A stretch of 64,000 nt of DNA, taken from assembly GCA_944326585.1 (NCBI GenBank), contig CALVEN010000004.1, positions 112,794-176,793 on the forward strand, given 5' to 3'. Positions 44,623-53,456 of the stretch are shown here, one piece after another (position 1 is the first letter of the stretch; each line of letters opens with the position of its first letter). Made by a program: the position numbers and the translations under genes. The notes under the pieces are model-generated. The model did not search any database. It was not told the origin of the DNA and saw only the letters and a list, made by a program, of their open reading frames with translations. Source of the DNA: Candidatus Gastranaerophilales bacterium. Its GTDB lineage: Bacteria; Cyanobacteriota; Vampirovibrionia; Gastranaerophilales; Gastranaerophilaceae.

Positions 44623-44881
44623 TATATCCCCGTCTGTATAAGTATTTCAGGCATTCTCCAGCCTACAAATACATTATATCACAAAAATATTACCCGTTGT
44701 AATATATTTACTCAATGTTTACAATATAAACATCTCTCAAACGCTGTCATTATAAGGTTTTTACAAATCCATTGTTAAGTTTTATTAAAAAATAAAGAAA
44801 ATTAAGCAATTAAATTTCTTGAGGAACATTTAAACGGTAGAATAGAAATATGACAATTATTTATGGAAAGGAAGTTCACTA

Positions 44882-46039
44882 ATGTTACAAATTCCAGCTT
44901 TACCCAATTATCAATTACCTCAGCCGAATTATAATGCTGTAAAAATTGATATTCACAATCCGTCAGTAGGCACTGCAACATGTCCTATGCAGGTGCCTCA
45001 ATACGATCCGCAATATGCACCGGTGACAGCACCTTATTATGCATATCCGCAAACACAATTATATGATTATCCGCAGGTAACAAATAATCAGCCTTATTAT
45101 CAACCGGCAGTACAACCTGTAAATGTTAATGCCTCAGCTAATGCATCCGCTAATGCATCAGCAGCAGTTCAGCAGCCTGTACCTCAACCAGCAGTAGTAC
45201 AACAACCTGCAGCACAACCCGTAGCCTGCCCGCCATGTCCTCCGTGTCCGGCAGTTCCGGCGCCTCAGGTAGCACAAGCCGCAGCATCAGCAGCAGCTTC
45301 AGTTGCACAACCTGCTCCGCAACAGGTAAATATTAATCAGGCACCGCAGCCGGCTCCGGTAGCAACAGCTCCTGCAGCAGCTCCGGCTGAAGCTCCGAAA
45401 GTAGAAGTTGTTCCGCCTGTTGAAGCAGCTCCTCAGGTTGACTTAAACGGATTTATCGCAAAATTGAATGACCCTGACTTTGAAGTTCAGGCAAATACAA
45501 TGGAAGAAATTGCCAATATGGTAAACGATGAATCACAAAAAGCAAAAGCAACCGAATTATTGGATTCAAAAATTGTTGATGCTTTAACTAATATAATTAA
45601 TGCTGACTCAAGCAAATTAGCAGGTCCTACTCAGGAACAAATTGCAGCAAGACAAAAATTAATGGCAGGCCAGCAGATTTCCGATCAGGAAAAAGCATTA
45701 GCAACAACAATAACTCCGATGGAACAAGCTGAAAGAAATAAAAGCTATGCAATGTTCACATCAGCAATCCTTGAAAAATTATACGGTGATGAAGTCAAAA
45801 AATTAACCGGAACAACAGTTCCTCTGACAGAATTGCCGGCAGCAATGACAATTGTTGATCAATTAAAAGACAACCCGAACCCGATGGTTAGAACATCAGC
45901 AATTGAAGCATTAAGCTATATCCAGAACCCCGAATACAAAAAAGATTTAACAACACTGTTCACGATTGCTAAGAACGATCAGGACAAAGGGGTACAAGAA
46001 GCAGCAACAGCAGCTCTTGATAAGTTAAATCAAATCTAA
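44882..46039 (+). CDS. Pro/Ala/Gln-rich protein with C-terminal HEAT-like repeats
   Basis: A 385-residue protein of unknown function. There is no signal peptide; the first 190 residues are a low-complexity, disordered Pro/Ala/Gln/Tyr region with a CPPCPPCP cluster and repeated ASAN units. Residues about 190-385 are helical with HEAT-type repeats (FIAKLNDPDFEVQANTMEEI, DNPNPMVRTSAIEALSYI, NDQDKGVQEAATAALDKL). The shape suggests a scaffold or adaptor. An AAAGGAAG ribosome site precedes the ATG, and a strong terminator follows. Confidence 0.82.
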   Translation: MLQIPALPNYQLPQPNYNAVKIDIHNPSVGTATCPMQVPQYDPQYAPVTAPYYAYPQTQLYDYPQVTNNQPYYQPAVQPVNVNASANASANASAAVQQPVPQPAVVQQPAAQPVACPPCPPCPAVPAPQVAQAAASAAASVAQPAPQQVNINQAPQPAPVATAPAAAPAEAPKVEVVPPVEAAPQVDLNGFIAKLNDPDFEVQANTMEEIANMVNDESQKAKATELLDSKIVDALTNIINADSSKLAGPTQEQIAARQKLMAGQQISDQEKALATTITPMEQAERNKSYAMFTSAILEKLYGDEVKKLTGTTVPLTELPAAMTIVDQLKDNPNPMVRTSAIEALSYIQNPEYKKDLTTLFTIAKNDQDKGVQEAATAALDKLNQI

Positions 46040-46078
46040 TTAACCATAAACCGAATTCCTTTCTTTAAATAGAAAAAA

Positions 46079-46107
46079 GAAGTCCTCTTCAAAAAGAGGA
46101 CTTCTTC
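46079..46107. terminator. Terminator between the HEAT gene and a convergent prepilin
   Basis: GAAGTCCTCTT (46079-46089) pairs perfectly with AAGAGGACTTC (46094-46104) around a CAAA loop. The A-rich left flank and T-rich right flank allow use in both directions. Confidence 0.85.
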
Positions 46108-46108
46108 A

Positions 46109-47341
46109 TTATTTAGGCAAACAATCCCAATAACCTTTTGTATCATCATCCGGACATTCATCATGAAAAGCAAACCAGCTGCAGCCAAGCCCGTTACCGG
46201 TTTGCGAAGAATTTTTAGTGCACGGATAACCTCTTTGATTCCATATTGAAGCGCAAGTAGATGGAGTATATCCTTGTGCCAAACAATTCTGCATAGCACT
46301 TTCAAGTTCGTCTTCAGAATATGCTGTTGATTGCTTTATCGGCTGCAAATAGTCGTTGTCATCGAGCCAGAATGAAAAAATATCATGTCCGAGCGCATTG
46401 GGACCTTTATCAGGACCGTTCATATCAAAAGTAAACCCCAGCTGATATGCATTAACTTTCATATCATAGCAGCTTCCGTCGGATAACAATCTTTTTGGCG
46501 CAGTTACAGCACCGGCATTAACACTTGCCGAACGTTTTTTGTCATAGGTTAATACGTCATCTTTATACACGCATGTGCCGGTTTCCTTAAAATATTTATC
46601 AAACATTGCCTTACATTCGGGCTCATTAAAAAAACTCGTACCGTCATATTTAATACAATACTCCTTAAAATTTCCGTTAGTTTCGCTTTTAGCAAGCAGC
46701 ACAGCCTGCGAAATTTCGGCATATTTTTTTGCAAATTGAGTTTTTAAAACTTTTTTCTGATAATTTGCGACAAGGGTAGGTATTGTCATCGCAGCAACAA
46801 TGCCGATTATTCCGAGGGTGATAAGCACCTCAGCGAGAGTAAAGGCGGCACGTTTTGCGTGAGGAAAGTGAGTATAGTGAGTGAGGTGAGTAAAGCGAGG
46901 TTTGTGGTTTCTGTGAGCTTCGCTCACGTCTTTGTCACTTAGCCCCTCTCCTGTCACTTCGTGACACCCTCTCCCCTGGGGGCGAGGGAAATGACTTTTG
47001 TCATCCTGAACTCGTTTGACTACTTTTTCCAAAATCTTCGATTTTGTGAAAAATGTCCGGTTTTTCCGCAGGATCTCTGATTTATAATTCTTCATATTAG
47101 AATTATAATTTGTTTCGAGGGCTGTGTCAATTCGTTTTATATCTTGTAGCTCTGGTTTACTAACCCGACGGTAAACTTTTCTGTCGGCATAGTAATGCCG
47201 ACCTACGTTTCTGTTGCCTCTTGGTACCTTAGTGCCATAGTATCTTAGTAACTTTACGCAACTAATACCGTCAAAAACGGCTTCACATCTACCTGGGAGA
47301 GTCGCCCCCCCCCCGAGATTTTCCAACACTATATTATCCAT
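46109..47341 (-). CDS. Type IV pilin-like protein with intact poly-G tract (phase ON) and very long leader
   Basis: A 410-residue frame from ATG 47341, which has an AAAGGAG site. Nine codons in, G10 (47305-47314) encodes three Gly and keeps the frame. The class III signal (KRAAFTLAEVLITLGIIGIV) comes only at about residue 167; the stretch between is read through palindromic and tandem repeats. A second start, ATG 47095, lies six bases after a TATAAT (47102-47107) and would give a leader of about 85 residues by leaderless transcription. The body has paired Cys and ends DTKGYWDCLPK. Both starts seem possible. Confidence 0.8.
   Translation of the reverse strand: MDNIVLENLGGGATLPGRCEAVFDGISCVKLLRYYGTKVPRGNRNVGRHYYADRKVYRRVSKPELQDIKRIDTALETNYNSNMKNYKSEILRKNRTFFTKSKILEKVVKRVQDDKSHFPRPQGRGCHEVTGEGLSDKDVSEAHRNHKPRFTHLTHYTHFPHAKRAAFTLAEVLITLGIIGIVAAMTIPTLVANYQKKVLKTQFAKKYAEISQAVLLAKSETNGNFKEYCIKYDGTSFFNEPECKAMFDKYFKETGTCVYKDDVLTYDKKRSASVNAGAVTAPKRLLSDGSCYDMKVNAYQLGFTFDMNGPDKGPNALGHDIFSFWLDDNDYLQPIKQSTAYSEDELESAMQNCLAQGYTPSTCASIWNQRGYPCTKNSSQTGNGLGCSWFAFHDECPDDDTKGYWDCLPK
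46861..46905 (-). repeat. Imperfect 8-bp tandem repeat in a prepilin leader
   Basis: Units of the form GTGAGTA/GTGAGTG repeat about five times on the plus strand (GTGAGGAAA, GTGAGTATA, GTGAGTGAG, GTGAGTAAA). On the coding strand they give alternating Thr-His residues just before the prepilin signal. Confidence 0.6.
46941..46989. repeat. REP-like palindrome, second copy, inside a prepilin leader
   Basis: Same core as 35714-35761: AGCCCCTCTCC, then TGTCAC-TTC-GTGACA, then CCCTCTCCCC with a GGGGGCGAGGG arm. The sequence is translated in frame within the leader. Confidence 0.7.
47222..47255 (-). repeat. TACTAAG-type repeat in a prepilin leader
   Basis: The minus strand reads AGTTACTAAGATACTATGGC then ACTAAGGTACC, close to the ends of the insert at 39927-40176. 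In both genes it encodes L-R-Y-Y-(D/G)-T-K. Confidence 0.65.
47305..47314 (-). repeat. Poly-G tract (G10 on the coding strand), putative phase-variation switch, ON
   Basis: Ten C on the plus strand, followed on the coding strand by CGACTCTCC. Here the ATG at 47341 is in frame with the whole pilin. Confidence 0.82.
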
Positions 47342-47359
47342 TATTTTTCTCCTTTAAAT

Positions 47360-48052
47360 TTACGCTAATACTTTGTCTGTTTTTACTGTATCCGGCAATT
47401 TAGCACAGTTTTCATAGTCCGCATTTTCGGATATGAATTTGCACCATTCGTAAATTATTTCATCTTCTGATAATTTGTAAGAAATCGGTTTTCCTATATA
47501 TATTCTAAATTTACGTCTTGTAAAGGGTTTTAATTTCGGATAGCCTGTAAATTCAGCGATTGCAACAGGGACAATATCGGCTTTTGCATTTTTAGCAATA
47601 ACCGCAAAACCTTTTTTAATTCCTTCGAGCTTTCCGTAAGGATTTGTACCGCCCTGCGGAAAAACCCCCAGTGACCATTTTGTTGTGAAGATATCACGAA
47701 CCGTTTTAAATGTTGCGATTTCGGGTTTGGTTCTATTGACCGCAAACGCTCCCAGACGTTTTACAAGCCACTGGCGCTTATCAGTAGGTTCAAAAAGTTC
47801 TTCTTTTGCCATAAACGCAATAAGTTTTCTTGTCGCAAAGGAAACTATCGGAGGATCAAAATTTGAAACATGGTTTGCGGCATAAATATATTTTCCGTTG
47901 TCTTTAGGCAGATTTTCACGACCGTAGACTTTATAATCATAAAAAATTCTTAAAAAATTATCAACAACTATATTCAAAAAAGACAGATAAAACAACGAGC
48001 GGAACCAGTTGTACTCTTTTGCATAGCGTCTGTTGTAATTTCTTTCTTTCAT
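47360..48052 (-). CDS. 1-Acyl-sn-glycerol-3-phosphate acyltransferase, PlsC-like (second of pair)
   Basis: A 230-residue LPLAT acyltransferase. The catalytic HX4D box is AANHVSNFDPPIV, and the second motif reads FPQGGTNPYGKLEGIKKGF, where the third block IVPVAI follows. One hydrophobic N-terminal segment anchors it to the membrane. It would place the second acyl chain on lysophosphatidic acid. It lies 10 bases after a paralogue and upstream of the phase-variable prepilin, which may be co-transcribed. FPQGGTN differs from the usual FPEGTRS. Confidence 0.88.
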   Translation of the reverse strand: MKERNYNRRYAKEYNWFRSLFYLSFLNIVVDNFLRIFYDYKVYGRENLPKDNGKYIYAANHVSNFDPPIVSFATRKLIAFMAKEELFEPTDKRQWLVKRLGAFAVNRTKPEIATFKTVRDIFTTKWSLGVFPQGGTNPYGKLEGIKKGFAVIAKNAKADIVPVAIAEFTGYPKLKPFTRRKFRIYIGKPISYKLSEDEIIYEWCKFISENADYENCAKLPDTVKTDKVLA

Positions 48053-48062
48053 TTCTTAACTC

Positions 48063-48734
48063 CTAATCTTCAACATACTTGAAACCGGTCAATTCTTCAA
48101 TTGACTTTATCCACTGTTCGACCATCAAATCCAAATTGTCATTATACGGAATAATTTTACCGATACGTGCGACAATATTTCCGGTAAACGGCCAACGTTT
48201 AACCTCATTTGTGCCGGTGATTCCGACAGGCAGAATCCCGCATTTTGTAACCTTTGCAAGGCTTGCAAAGCCTTTTGTAATATCTCTGATTTCACCGGGT
48301 TCACATCTTGTACCTTGAGGGAATAAGCCTAAAACCCATTCAGTCTGCTTAATAGATTTAGCAGTCTTTATGGTCGAGGCGCCTAAGTGTTCTCTGTTCA
48401 CCGCAAAAGCACCCAGCCAATCGAGCCACCAGCGCAAAAATTTTATTTCGAACAGTTCCTGTTTCGCCATAAAACAAACAGGTCTCGGCATAATCGCGGC
48501 AACAAGCGGAGGATCAAGCGTTGATAAATGATTTGCCGCGACAATGTAATTATTGTCTTTCGGAATATTTTCTTTTCCGTAAACCTTCAAGCGGTAAACA
48601 AGCTTGAATCTAATCATGTAACCGATTTTAGTTACAAGAATAAGAAATATTTTTCTGAACAAATTATATTCTGAAGCTTCGCGTTTGCTGTAGCTTCTTC
48701 TCTCTTTTTTCTTTTTTTCTTTAGTTAAAGTCAT
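48063..48734 (-). CDS. 1-Acyl-sn-glycerol-3-phosphate acyltransferase, PlsC-like (first of pair)
   Basis: A 223-residue paralogue of the next gene, sharing the basic start (SKREASEYNLFRKIF), the HX4D box AANHLSTLDPPLV, VNREHLGAS and FPQGTRCEPGEI. The start at 48734 is preceded by GGGAG; a longer start at 48752 would overlap that site. TATAAT lies further upstream. Two tandem PlsC genes suggest either different acyl-chain preferences or one enzyme with a different acceptor. Confidence 0.88.
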   Translation of the reverse strand: MTLTKEKKKKERRSYSKREASEYNLFRKIFLILVTKIGYMIRFKLVYRLKVYGKENIPKDNNYIVAANHLSTLDPPLVAAIMPRPVCFMAKQELFEIKFLRWWLDWLGAFAVNREHLGASTIKTAKSIKQTEWVLGLFPQGTRCEPGEIRDITKGFASLAKVTKCGILPVGITGTNEVKRWPFTGNIVARIGKIIPYNDNLDLMVEQWIKSIEELTGFKYVED

Positions 48735-48832
48735 TATTATAACTCCCGACAAAATTATACATAAAAAGAGTTATTTTAGCAAATGGACATAAAATTATGT
48801 TTTATAGTATAATCAAAAGGGGAGAGAAATTT

Positions 48833-51088
48833 ATGACGAACATACTTGAAGAAAAACTGTTTGACAGTGTTTACGAAAAGACACCGCAGCATATAAAAGA
48901 GCTTGCATTAATGACATTCAACGACAAGAATGAATTTATTTTTACACTAAAAAAAGAACATTTAAAACCTTACGACGAAAAAACAAATCCTGAAGGTCTG
49001 AATTTGGAAGAATGGTTTGAAAACTACGAAAAAGAGGCAAAAGTTTCCACAGCCGGCATAAGAGGACCGCAAAACATTTTATACCCGCAAGACACACGTT
49101 TTCCGATAAATTTAGTCGGAATAGTACTTGCAACATTAGCAAAAGCACTTGTTGCAAAAGAAAAATATCCCGATAAAGAAATCGTAAAAATTGCGGGACG
49201 CGAAGTCAGATACAATTCTGATTTATATCTGGATGCAATAGCACGCGTTCAGGCAGCACAGGGGATAAGAACTCTTGTTCCGGAAGGCAAAAAAACAATT
49301 CCTATCTGGCTTGCATCATTTTTAGCCTTTAAACTTGATCTGTTAGGCGGGGAATATATTACCTCAAGCCACGGGATTTCCGTAAAAAATGCCACAAAAG
49401 ACCTGAATTCTCAGGGCAGCCAGTATTTGCCGGAAGAATCCATGGAATTTGTGGATAAAATCAGAGAAATTTTTGAATTAACCCGCCAAAACGGCACCTA
49501 TGAAATCAAAATTGCACGCGATGACAACACGCTTATTGACGAAAAAGTCATGACCGAACTTGAGGACGGTGTAAACCTTTACGTTGAATATCTGAAATCA
49601 GGAGTTGCACAAGATATCAACCTCAATTTAATAAAAAATACAAAAGAAAAAATTGTAATTGAAAATGTAGGCGGCTCCGCTTTCAGAACACTTTCAAGAG
49701 TTCTAAAAAAACTCGGCATTTCAGATAAATTTATGTGGTTCAATACGGAAGAAGACCCGTTTTTCCATTCAATAGGTAAATACGATGTAACACCGAAAGG
49801 TGAAAAAGCGTTCTACGATTATTCGGTTGACGCAACGGTAATTGCGCAAAAGCCCGACGGCACAAAATTTTTCCCCGTAATAAATACAATGCATTACGAA
49901 GAAAAATTAAAAGATATGCCGGAAGGAACTGCCGTTTTAATAACCGACCCCGACCACGACAGGCTGACAATCACCCAGACAGAAAATATTTCGCGCATTC
50001 CGGAACTTGAAAAAGCCGGAATTGACTATATAAAATTAAATAACAAAACAATTTTGACAATATTTACGGCAAATCAGGCATTTTTAATGCTTACGGATTT
50101 CTGGTCAAAACAGTTAAAAGCACAAAATTTATGGGACAATCACCCGAGATTTATGATAAAAACAACAGCGTCCGCGCTTTCCTGGGACGAATGGGCAAAA
50201 AATAACGGCGTAAAAGTCATAAATGTTCCTGTCGGGTTTAAAGAAATTGCCAACATAATGAAAAAAGTTGAACTGCAGCTCAAAAACAATCCTGAAAAAG
50301 ATGTTATCCTTGATGATGTATTCGGCAGCAGTATTAATTTAGGCACAAACCCGAGGCTTTTATTCGGCGGAGAAGAATCCGGCGGAATGATTATGGGCTG
50401 CGAAGATTTAATTAAGTCGCAGCACGGACGTTTTGCCGTCGCAATGAGAGAAAAAAGCGCGACAGAGGCAATTGTTGTGGCATCTTCTTTGATTGCAAAA
50501 CTTGAAAAAGACAATATTCCGATGTCGGAATATCTTGTCAAAGTTTTTGAAGAAAATAAGATTATCGGACGCTTTGATACAAGAGTTGACATTGCTTACT
50601 ATAACGAATCAGAACCCGATATTGAAAAATTAAAACTTGCAAAAGTTAAAGGAGAAGAATTAAGGACGAAAAACGACCTGTTTTACCTTGCTCTTGCAAT
50701 GGGCATAAAAGAAAACCTCCTAACTCTTGATGACGTCAAAAATATCCTCTCGGATGCTTTTAAAGAGCTTGATTTTTCAAATCTTAAATCAATAAAATTT
50801 GTCGGCGACGGGACTTATATGGAATTCGCGGACAAATATATTGAAATTCGTCCCTCAGGTACAGACGCAAAAACAAAAGCCTATGGCGGCGGACTGGACA
50901 AACACAACATTGAAAAATATGCCTCAATCCTCGGCAACTATTCAGGCGACAGAACCGAATTGCATAAAAAATTCATTCCGCAGGAATTCTATGACACAAC
51001 AAAAGAAAAAGCCATGGAATATTATCTTGCGTTTGTCAATAAAGACGCAAATAACGAAAAGTTTGAAATTCCCGAATACAATTTTTAA
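48833..51088 (+). CDS. Phosphoglucomutase-like phosphohexomutase with altered serine loop
   Basis: A 751-residue member of the alpha-D-phosphohexomutase superfamily. Three of four signature loops are normal: metal-binding ITDPDHDRLTIT, sugar-binding GGEESGGMIMG and phosphate-binding EIRPSGTDAKTKAYGGG. The catalytic phosphoserine loop reads YITSSHGISVKNATKDL rather than T-A-S-H-N-P, so the Asn-Pro pair is missing though a Ser-His remains. At 751 residues it is longer than typical enzymes. The start at 48833 follows an AGGGGAG site; an earlier in-frame ATG at 48797 lies within the promoter (TATAAT). Confidence 0.85.
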   Translation: MTNILEEKLFDSVYEKTPQHIKELALMTFNDKNEFIFTLKKEHLKPYDEKTNPEGLNLEEWFENYEKEAKVSTAGIRGPQNILYPQDTRFPINLVGIVLATLAKALVAKEKYPDKEIVKIAGREVRYNSDLYLDAIARVQAAQGIRTLVPEGKKTIPIWLASFLAFKLDLLGGEYITSSHGISVKNATKDLNSQGSQYLPEESMEFVDKIREIFELTRQNGTYEIKIARDDNTLIDEKVMTELEDGVNLYVEYLKSGVAQDINLNLIKNTKEKIVIENVGGSAFRTLSRVLKKLGISDKFMWFNTEEDPFFHSIGKYDVTPKGEKAFYDYSVDATVIAQKPDGTKFFPVINTMHYEEKLKDMPEGTAVLITDPDHDRLTITQTENISRIPELEKAGIDYIKLNNKTILTIFTANQAFLMLTDFWSKQLKAQNLWDNHPRFMIKTTASALSWDEWAKNNGVKVINVPVGFKEIANIMKKVELQLKNNPEKDVILDDVFGSSINLGTNPRLLFGGEESGGMIMGCEDLIKSQHGRFAVAMREKSATEAIVVASSLIAKLEKDNIPMSEYLVKVFEENKIIGRFDTRVDIAYYNESEPDIEKLKLAKVKGEELRTKNDLFYLALAMGIKENLLTLDDVKNILSDAFKELDFSNLKSIKFVGDGTYMEFADKYIEIRPSGTDAKTKAYGGGLDKHNIEKYASILGNYSGDRTELHKKFIPQEFYDTTKEKAMEYYLAFVNKDANNEKFEIPEYNF

Positions 51089-51113
51089 AAAGAGGCTTAA
51101 TAAGCCTCTTTTT
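51087..51113. terminator. Bidirectional terminator between the mutase and SulP genes
   Basis: AAAAAGAGGC (51087-51096) and GCCTCTTTTT (51104-51113) form the stem; the loop is TTAATAA. The flanking genes converge. Confidence 0.88.
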
Positions 51114-51116
51114 AGC

Positions 51117-52739
51117 TTATTTATGACGCTTTAATTTTTTCTTCAAAGAATTTTTTGCAAAATCAATTGCCTCAATTTCGGAATAAAATATGTGGTGTTC
51201 GCCGATTTCTTTAATTATGGAATGTTTTTCCAGCTGGTCATATAATTTTTTATCGTGAATTACGAGCAATATCTTAATATGCTGGCTTTTCAGACGCATA
51301 ACAATATCTTCAAACGCGAATATTGCCGATATATCCAGCAAATCATTCACATCATAATTAAGTATAAGATATTTTGTACCCAATAATTCGTCAAATTGTG
51401 CTATCAAATGGGTTGCGGAACCGAAGAAAAACTGCCCCTCAATATGTACAACACGAATTTTATGGTGATAATCATGTTCCAAACTCTTTTCGAGTTCGAA
51501 AATCTCACTGTCAACAACTGTTTTTTGAACCAATTTGGCGCTGTCAGCCGTCTTTTTGGCATATAAAAGCGCTGCCAGAACAATTCCGGCACCGACTGCA
51601 ACAATAAGATTATAGAAAACTGTCAGGAAAAACACTGTCCACAAAACATACAAATCGTCTTTTGACGCGTATTTTAAGACTTTTAAAAGTTTTACGTCAA
51701 TTATATCGTAACCTATTTTAATCAAAATCCCCGCAAGAACAGCGAGCGGAATTTCCGCAACAAAACCCGAAAATTTAAACAACAGCAATAAAAGCACAAC
51801 AGGGCTGACAACAGAAGCTATTTTTGTAGTTGCACCGGCTTTTAAAGCTGCAACCGTACGCATTGTGGCGGCAGACCCGGGCACACACCCTGACATGGCA
51901 CAGCAGATATTACCGATTCCTTGCGCCGCAACCAGATGTTTCGGGTTATTTTTTTCTTTGGTCAAAGAATCGCACACAAGTCCTGTCAAAAGACTTTCAG
52001 CAGACAAAACTATCGCAAGAATTACAGCATACTGAAGATTATTTACAAGTTCAATAAAATTAGCATGCGGCAAAATAAACTTTGGAAATTCTACGGAAAT
52101 TGTGTTTATTTTTTCCACGTCAAAACCGAATTTTATTGAAACAAACGTACAGATTATAAGCGCAATTACGGTTGACGGAATAAATTTATTAACACGTTTC
52201 GGCATTAAAAATACAATTAAAAGCGTCATTATTCCCAAAAATAAAGCATCAAAATTTACGGATTGCAAATTCACAAATAATTTTTGAATACTTTCAATAG
52301 TGCTGGAAAGCGTAGGATGCCCGAGGATAGGATTAATTTGCAATATTATAATAATTACCCCGACTCCGTTCATAAAACCTGATATCACGGGATAGGGAAC
52401 ATATTTCACTATATTTAGCAATTGGGTCATTGAAAGAATAATCTGCAAAATCCCTGCCATTGCAATAATGAGAATAACCGAATTGATATCCTGCCCCATT
52501 GAATGCATAATTGATGCGGTAACAATTGCGACGGGGCCTGTAATTCCGGATATCATAGGCGTTTTTGTACCGAGAATCCCCGCTATAAAGCACAAAATTA
52601 TTGCACCCCATAACCCCGCACCCGCACCAAACCCTGTTGCAACGCCGAAGGCAAGAGCCTGAGGCAAAGCAATAATCGCGGAATTAATTCCGCCTAAAAC
52701 ATCGCCGGCAAAAATTTCAGCTCTTTCTTTGAGTTTCAT
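51117..52739 (-). CDS. SulP family anion transporter with STAS domain
   Basis: A 540-residue SLC26/SulP transporter, with 10-14 membrane segments over about residues 10-400 (signature stretches PQALAFGVATGFGAGAGLWG and GCVPGSAATMRTVAALKAGA) and a cytoplasmic C-terminal STAS domain (about 420-530, VVHIEGQFFFGSATHLIAQF). Sulfate, bicarbonate or dicarboxylate are possible substrates; neighbours do not decide. TAAAAT (52747-52752) lies 7 bases before the ATG, so the transcript is probably leaderless. Confidence 0.92.
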   Translation of the reverse strand: MKLKERAEIFAGDVLGGINSAIIALPQALAFGVATGFGAGAGLWGAIILCFIAGILGTKTPMISGITGPVAIVTASIMHSMGQDINSVILIIAMAGILQIILSMTQLLNIVKYVPYPVISGFMNGVGVIIIILQINPILGHPTLSSTIESIQKLFVNLQSVNFDALFLGIMTLLIVFLMPKRVNKFIPSTVIALIICTFVSIKFGFDVEKINTISVEFPKFILPHANFIELVNNLQYAVILAIVLSAESLLTGLVCDSLTKEKNNPKHLVAAQGIGNICCAMSGCVPGSAATMRTVAALKAGATTKIASVVSPVVLLLLLFKFSGFVAEIPLAVLAGILIKIGYDIIDVKLLKVLKYASKDDLYVLWTVFFLTVFYNLIVAVGAGIVLAALLYAKKTADSAKLVQKTVVDSEIFELEKSLEHDYHHKIRVVHIEGQFFFGSATHLIAQFDELLGTKYLILNYDVNDLLDISAIFAFEDIVMRLKSQHIKILLVIHDKKLYDQLEKHSIIKEIGEHHIFYSEIEAIDFAKNSLKKKLKRHK

Positions 52740-52809
52740 ATCAAAAATTTTATCATAAAAATTCCATGCTATAATTATATTACGGATTAGGATTTTTTAA
52801 GGAGAGGTT

Positions 52810-53454
52810 ATGGAAAAATATATAGAGCATACACTTTTGAAACAGGATGCAACGGAACAGGATCTTATCAATTTATTTGAAGAAGCTAAAAAATACAATT
52901 TTTTAGGGGTCTGCATAAATCCGTGTTACGTAAAACTTGCAAAAGAATGTTTAAAAAATTCTGACGTAAAAATCGTAACGGTTGTAGGATTTCCGCTCGG
53001 AGCAAATAAAACCGACGTAAAAGTTTACGAAACAAAATGCGCTATAGAAGACGGTGCAGACGAAATTGACATGGTGATAAACGTAACCCGGCTTAAAGAT
53101 AAAAAATATGACTTTATCGTAAATGAAATTAAAAAGATAAAAGAAGCCGCAGGCTCACATATTTTGAAAGTGATTCTTGAAACGGATTTATTAACCAAAG
53201 AAGAAATCAAAAAAGCCTGTGAATTATGTATAGAAGCCAAAGCCGATATTGTAAAAACCTCAACGGGGTTTGTAAAAAACGGCGTCGGTGCAAAAGAAGA
53301 AGACGTAAAGCTTATGTACGACACAGTGTCCCCCTACGGCTTAAAGGTAAAAGCCTCTGGCGGAATCCGCGACAGAGAAACAGCCGAAAAACTAATTAAA
53401 GCAGGTGCCTCAAGACTCGGCACAAGTTCAGGTGTAAAAATAATTAACGGATAA
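52810..53454 (+). CDS. deoC: Deoxyribose-phosphate aldolase
   Basis: A 214-residue class I aldolase that splits 2-deoxyribose-5-phosphate into glyceraldehyde-3-phosphate and acetaldehyde. The Schiff-base Lys149 is in ADIVKTSTGF; VVGFPLGAN, ADEIDMVINV and VKASGGIRDRETA carry the other conserved residues. It has an AAGGAGAGG ribosome site and is followed by flhB after two bases, an unusual pairing that suggests one transcript. Confidence 0.96.
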   Translation: MEKYIEHTLLKQDATEQDLINLFEEAKKYNFLGVCINPCYVKLAKECLKNSDVKIVTVVGFPLGANKTDVKVYETKCAIEDGADEIDMVINVTRLKDKKYDFIVNEIKKIKEAAGSHILKVILETDLLTKEEIKKACELCIEAKADIVKTSTGFVKNGVGAKEEDVKLMYDTVSPYGLKVKASGGIRDRETAEKLIKAGASRLGTSSGVKIING

Positions 53455-53456
53455 CT

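Noticed and set aside
44882..45450. Collagen-like or adhesin repeats in the HEAT-type protein
   Set aside because: The region is Pro/Ala/Gln low complexity without a periodic Gly-X-Y or other adhesin repeat, and there is no signal peptide.
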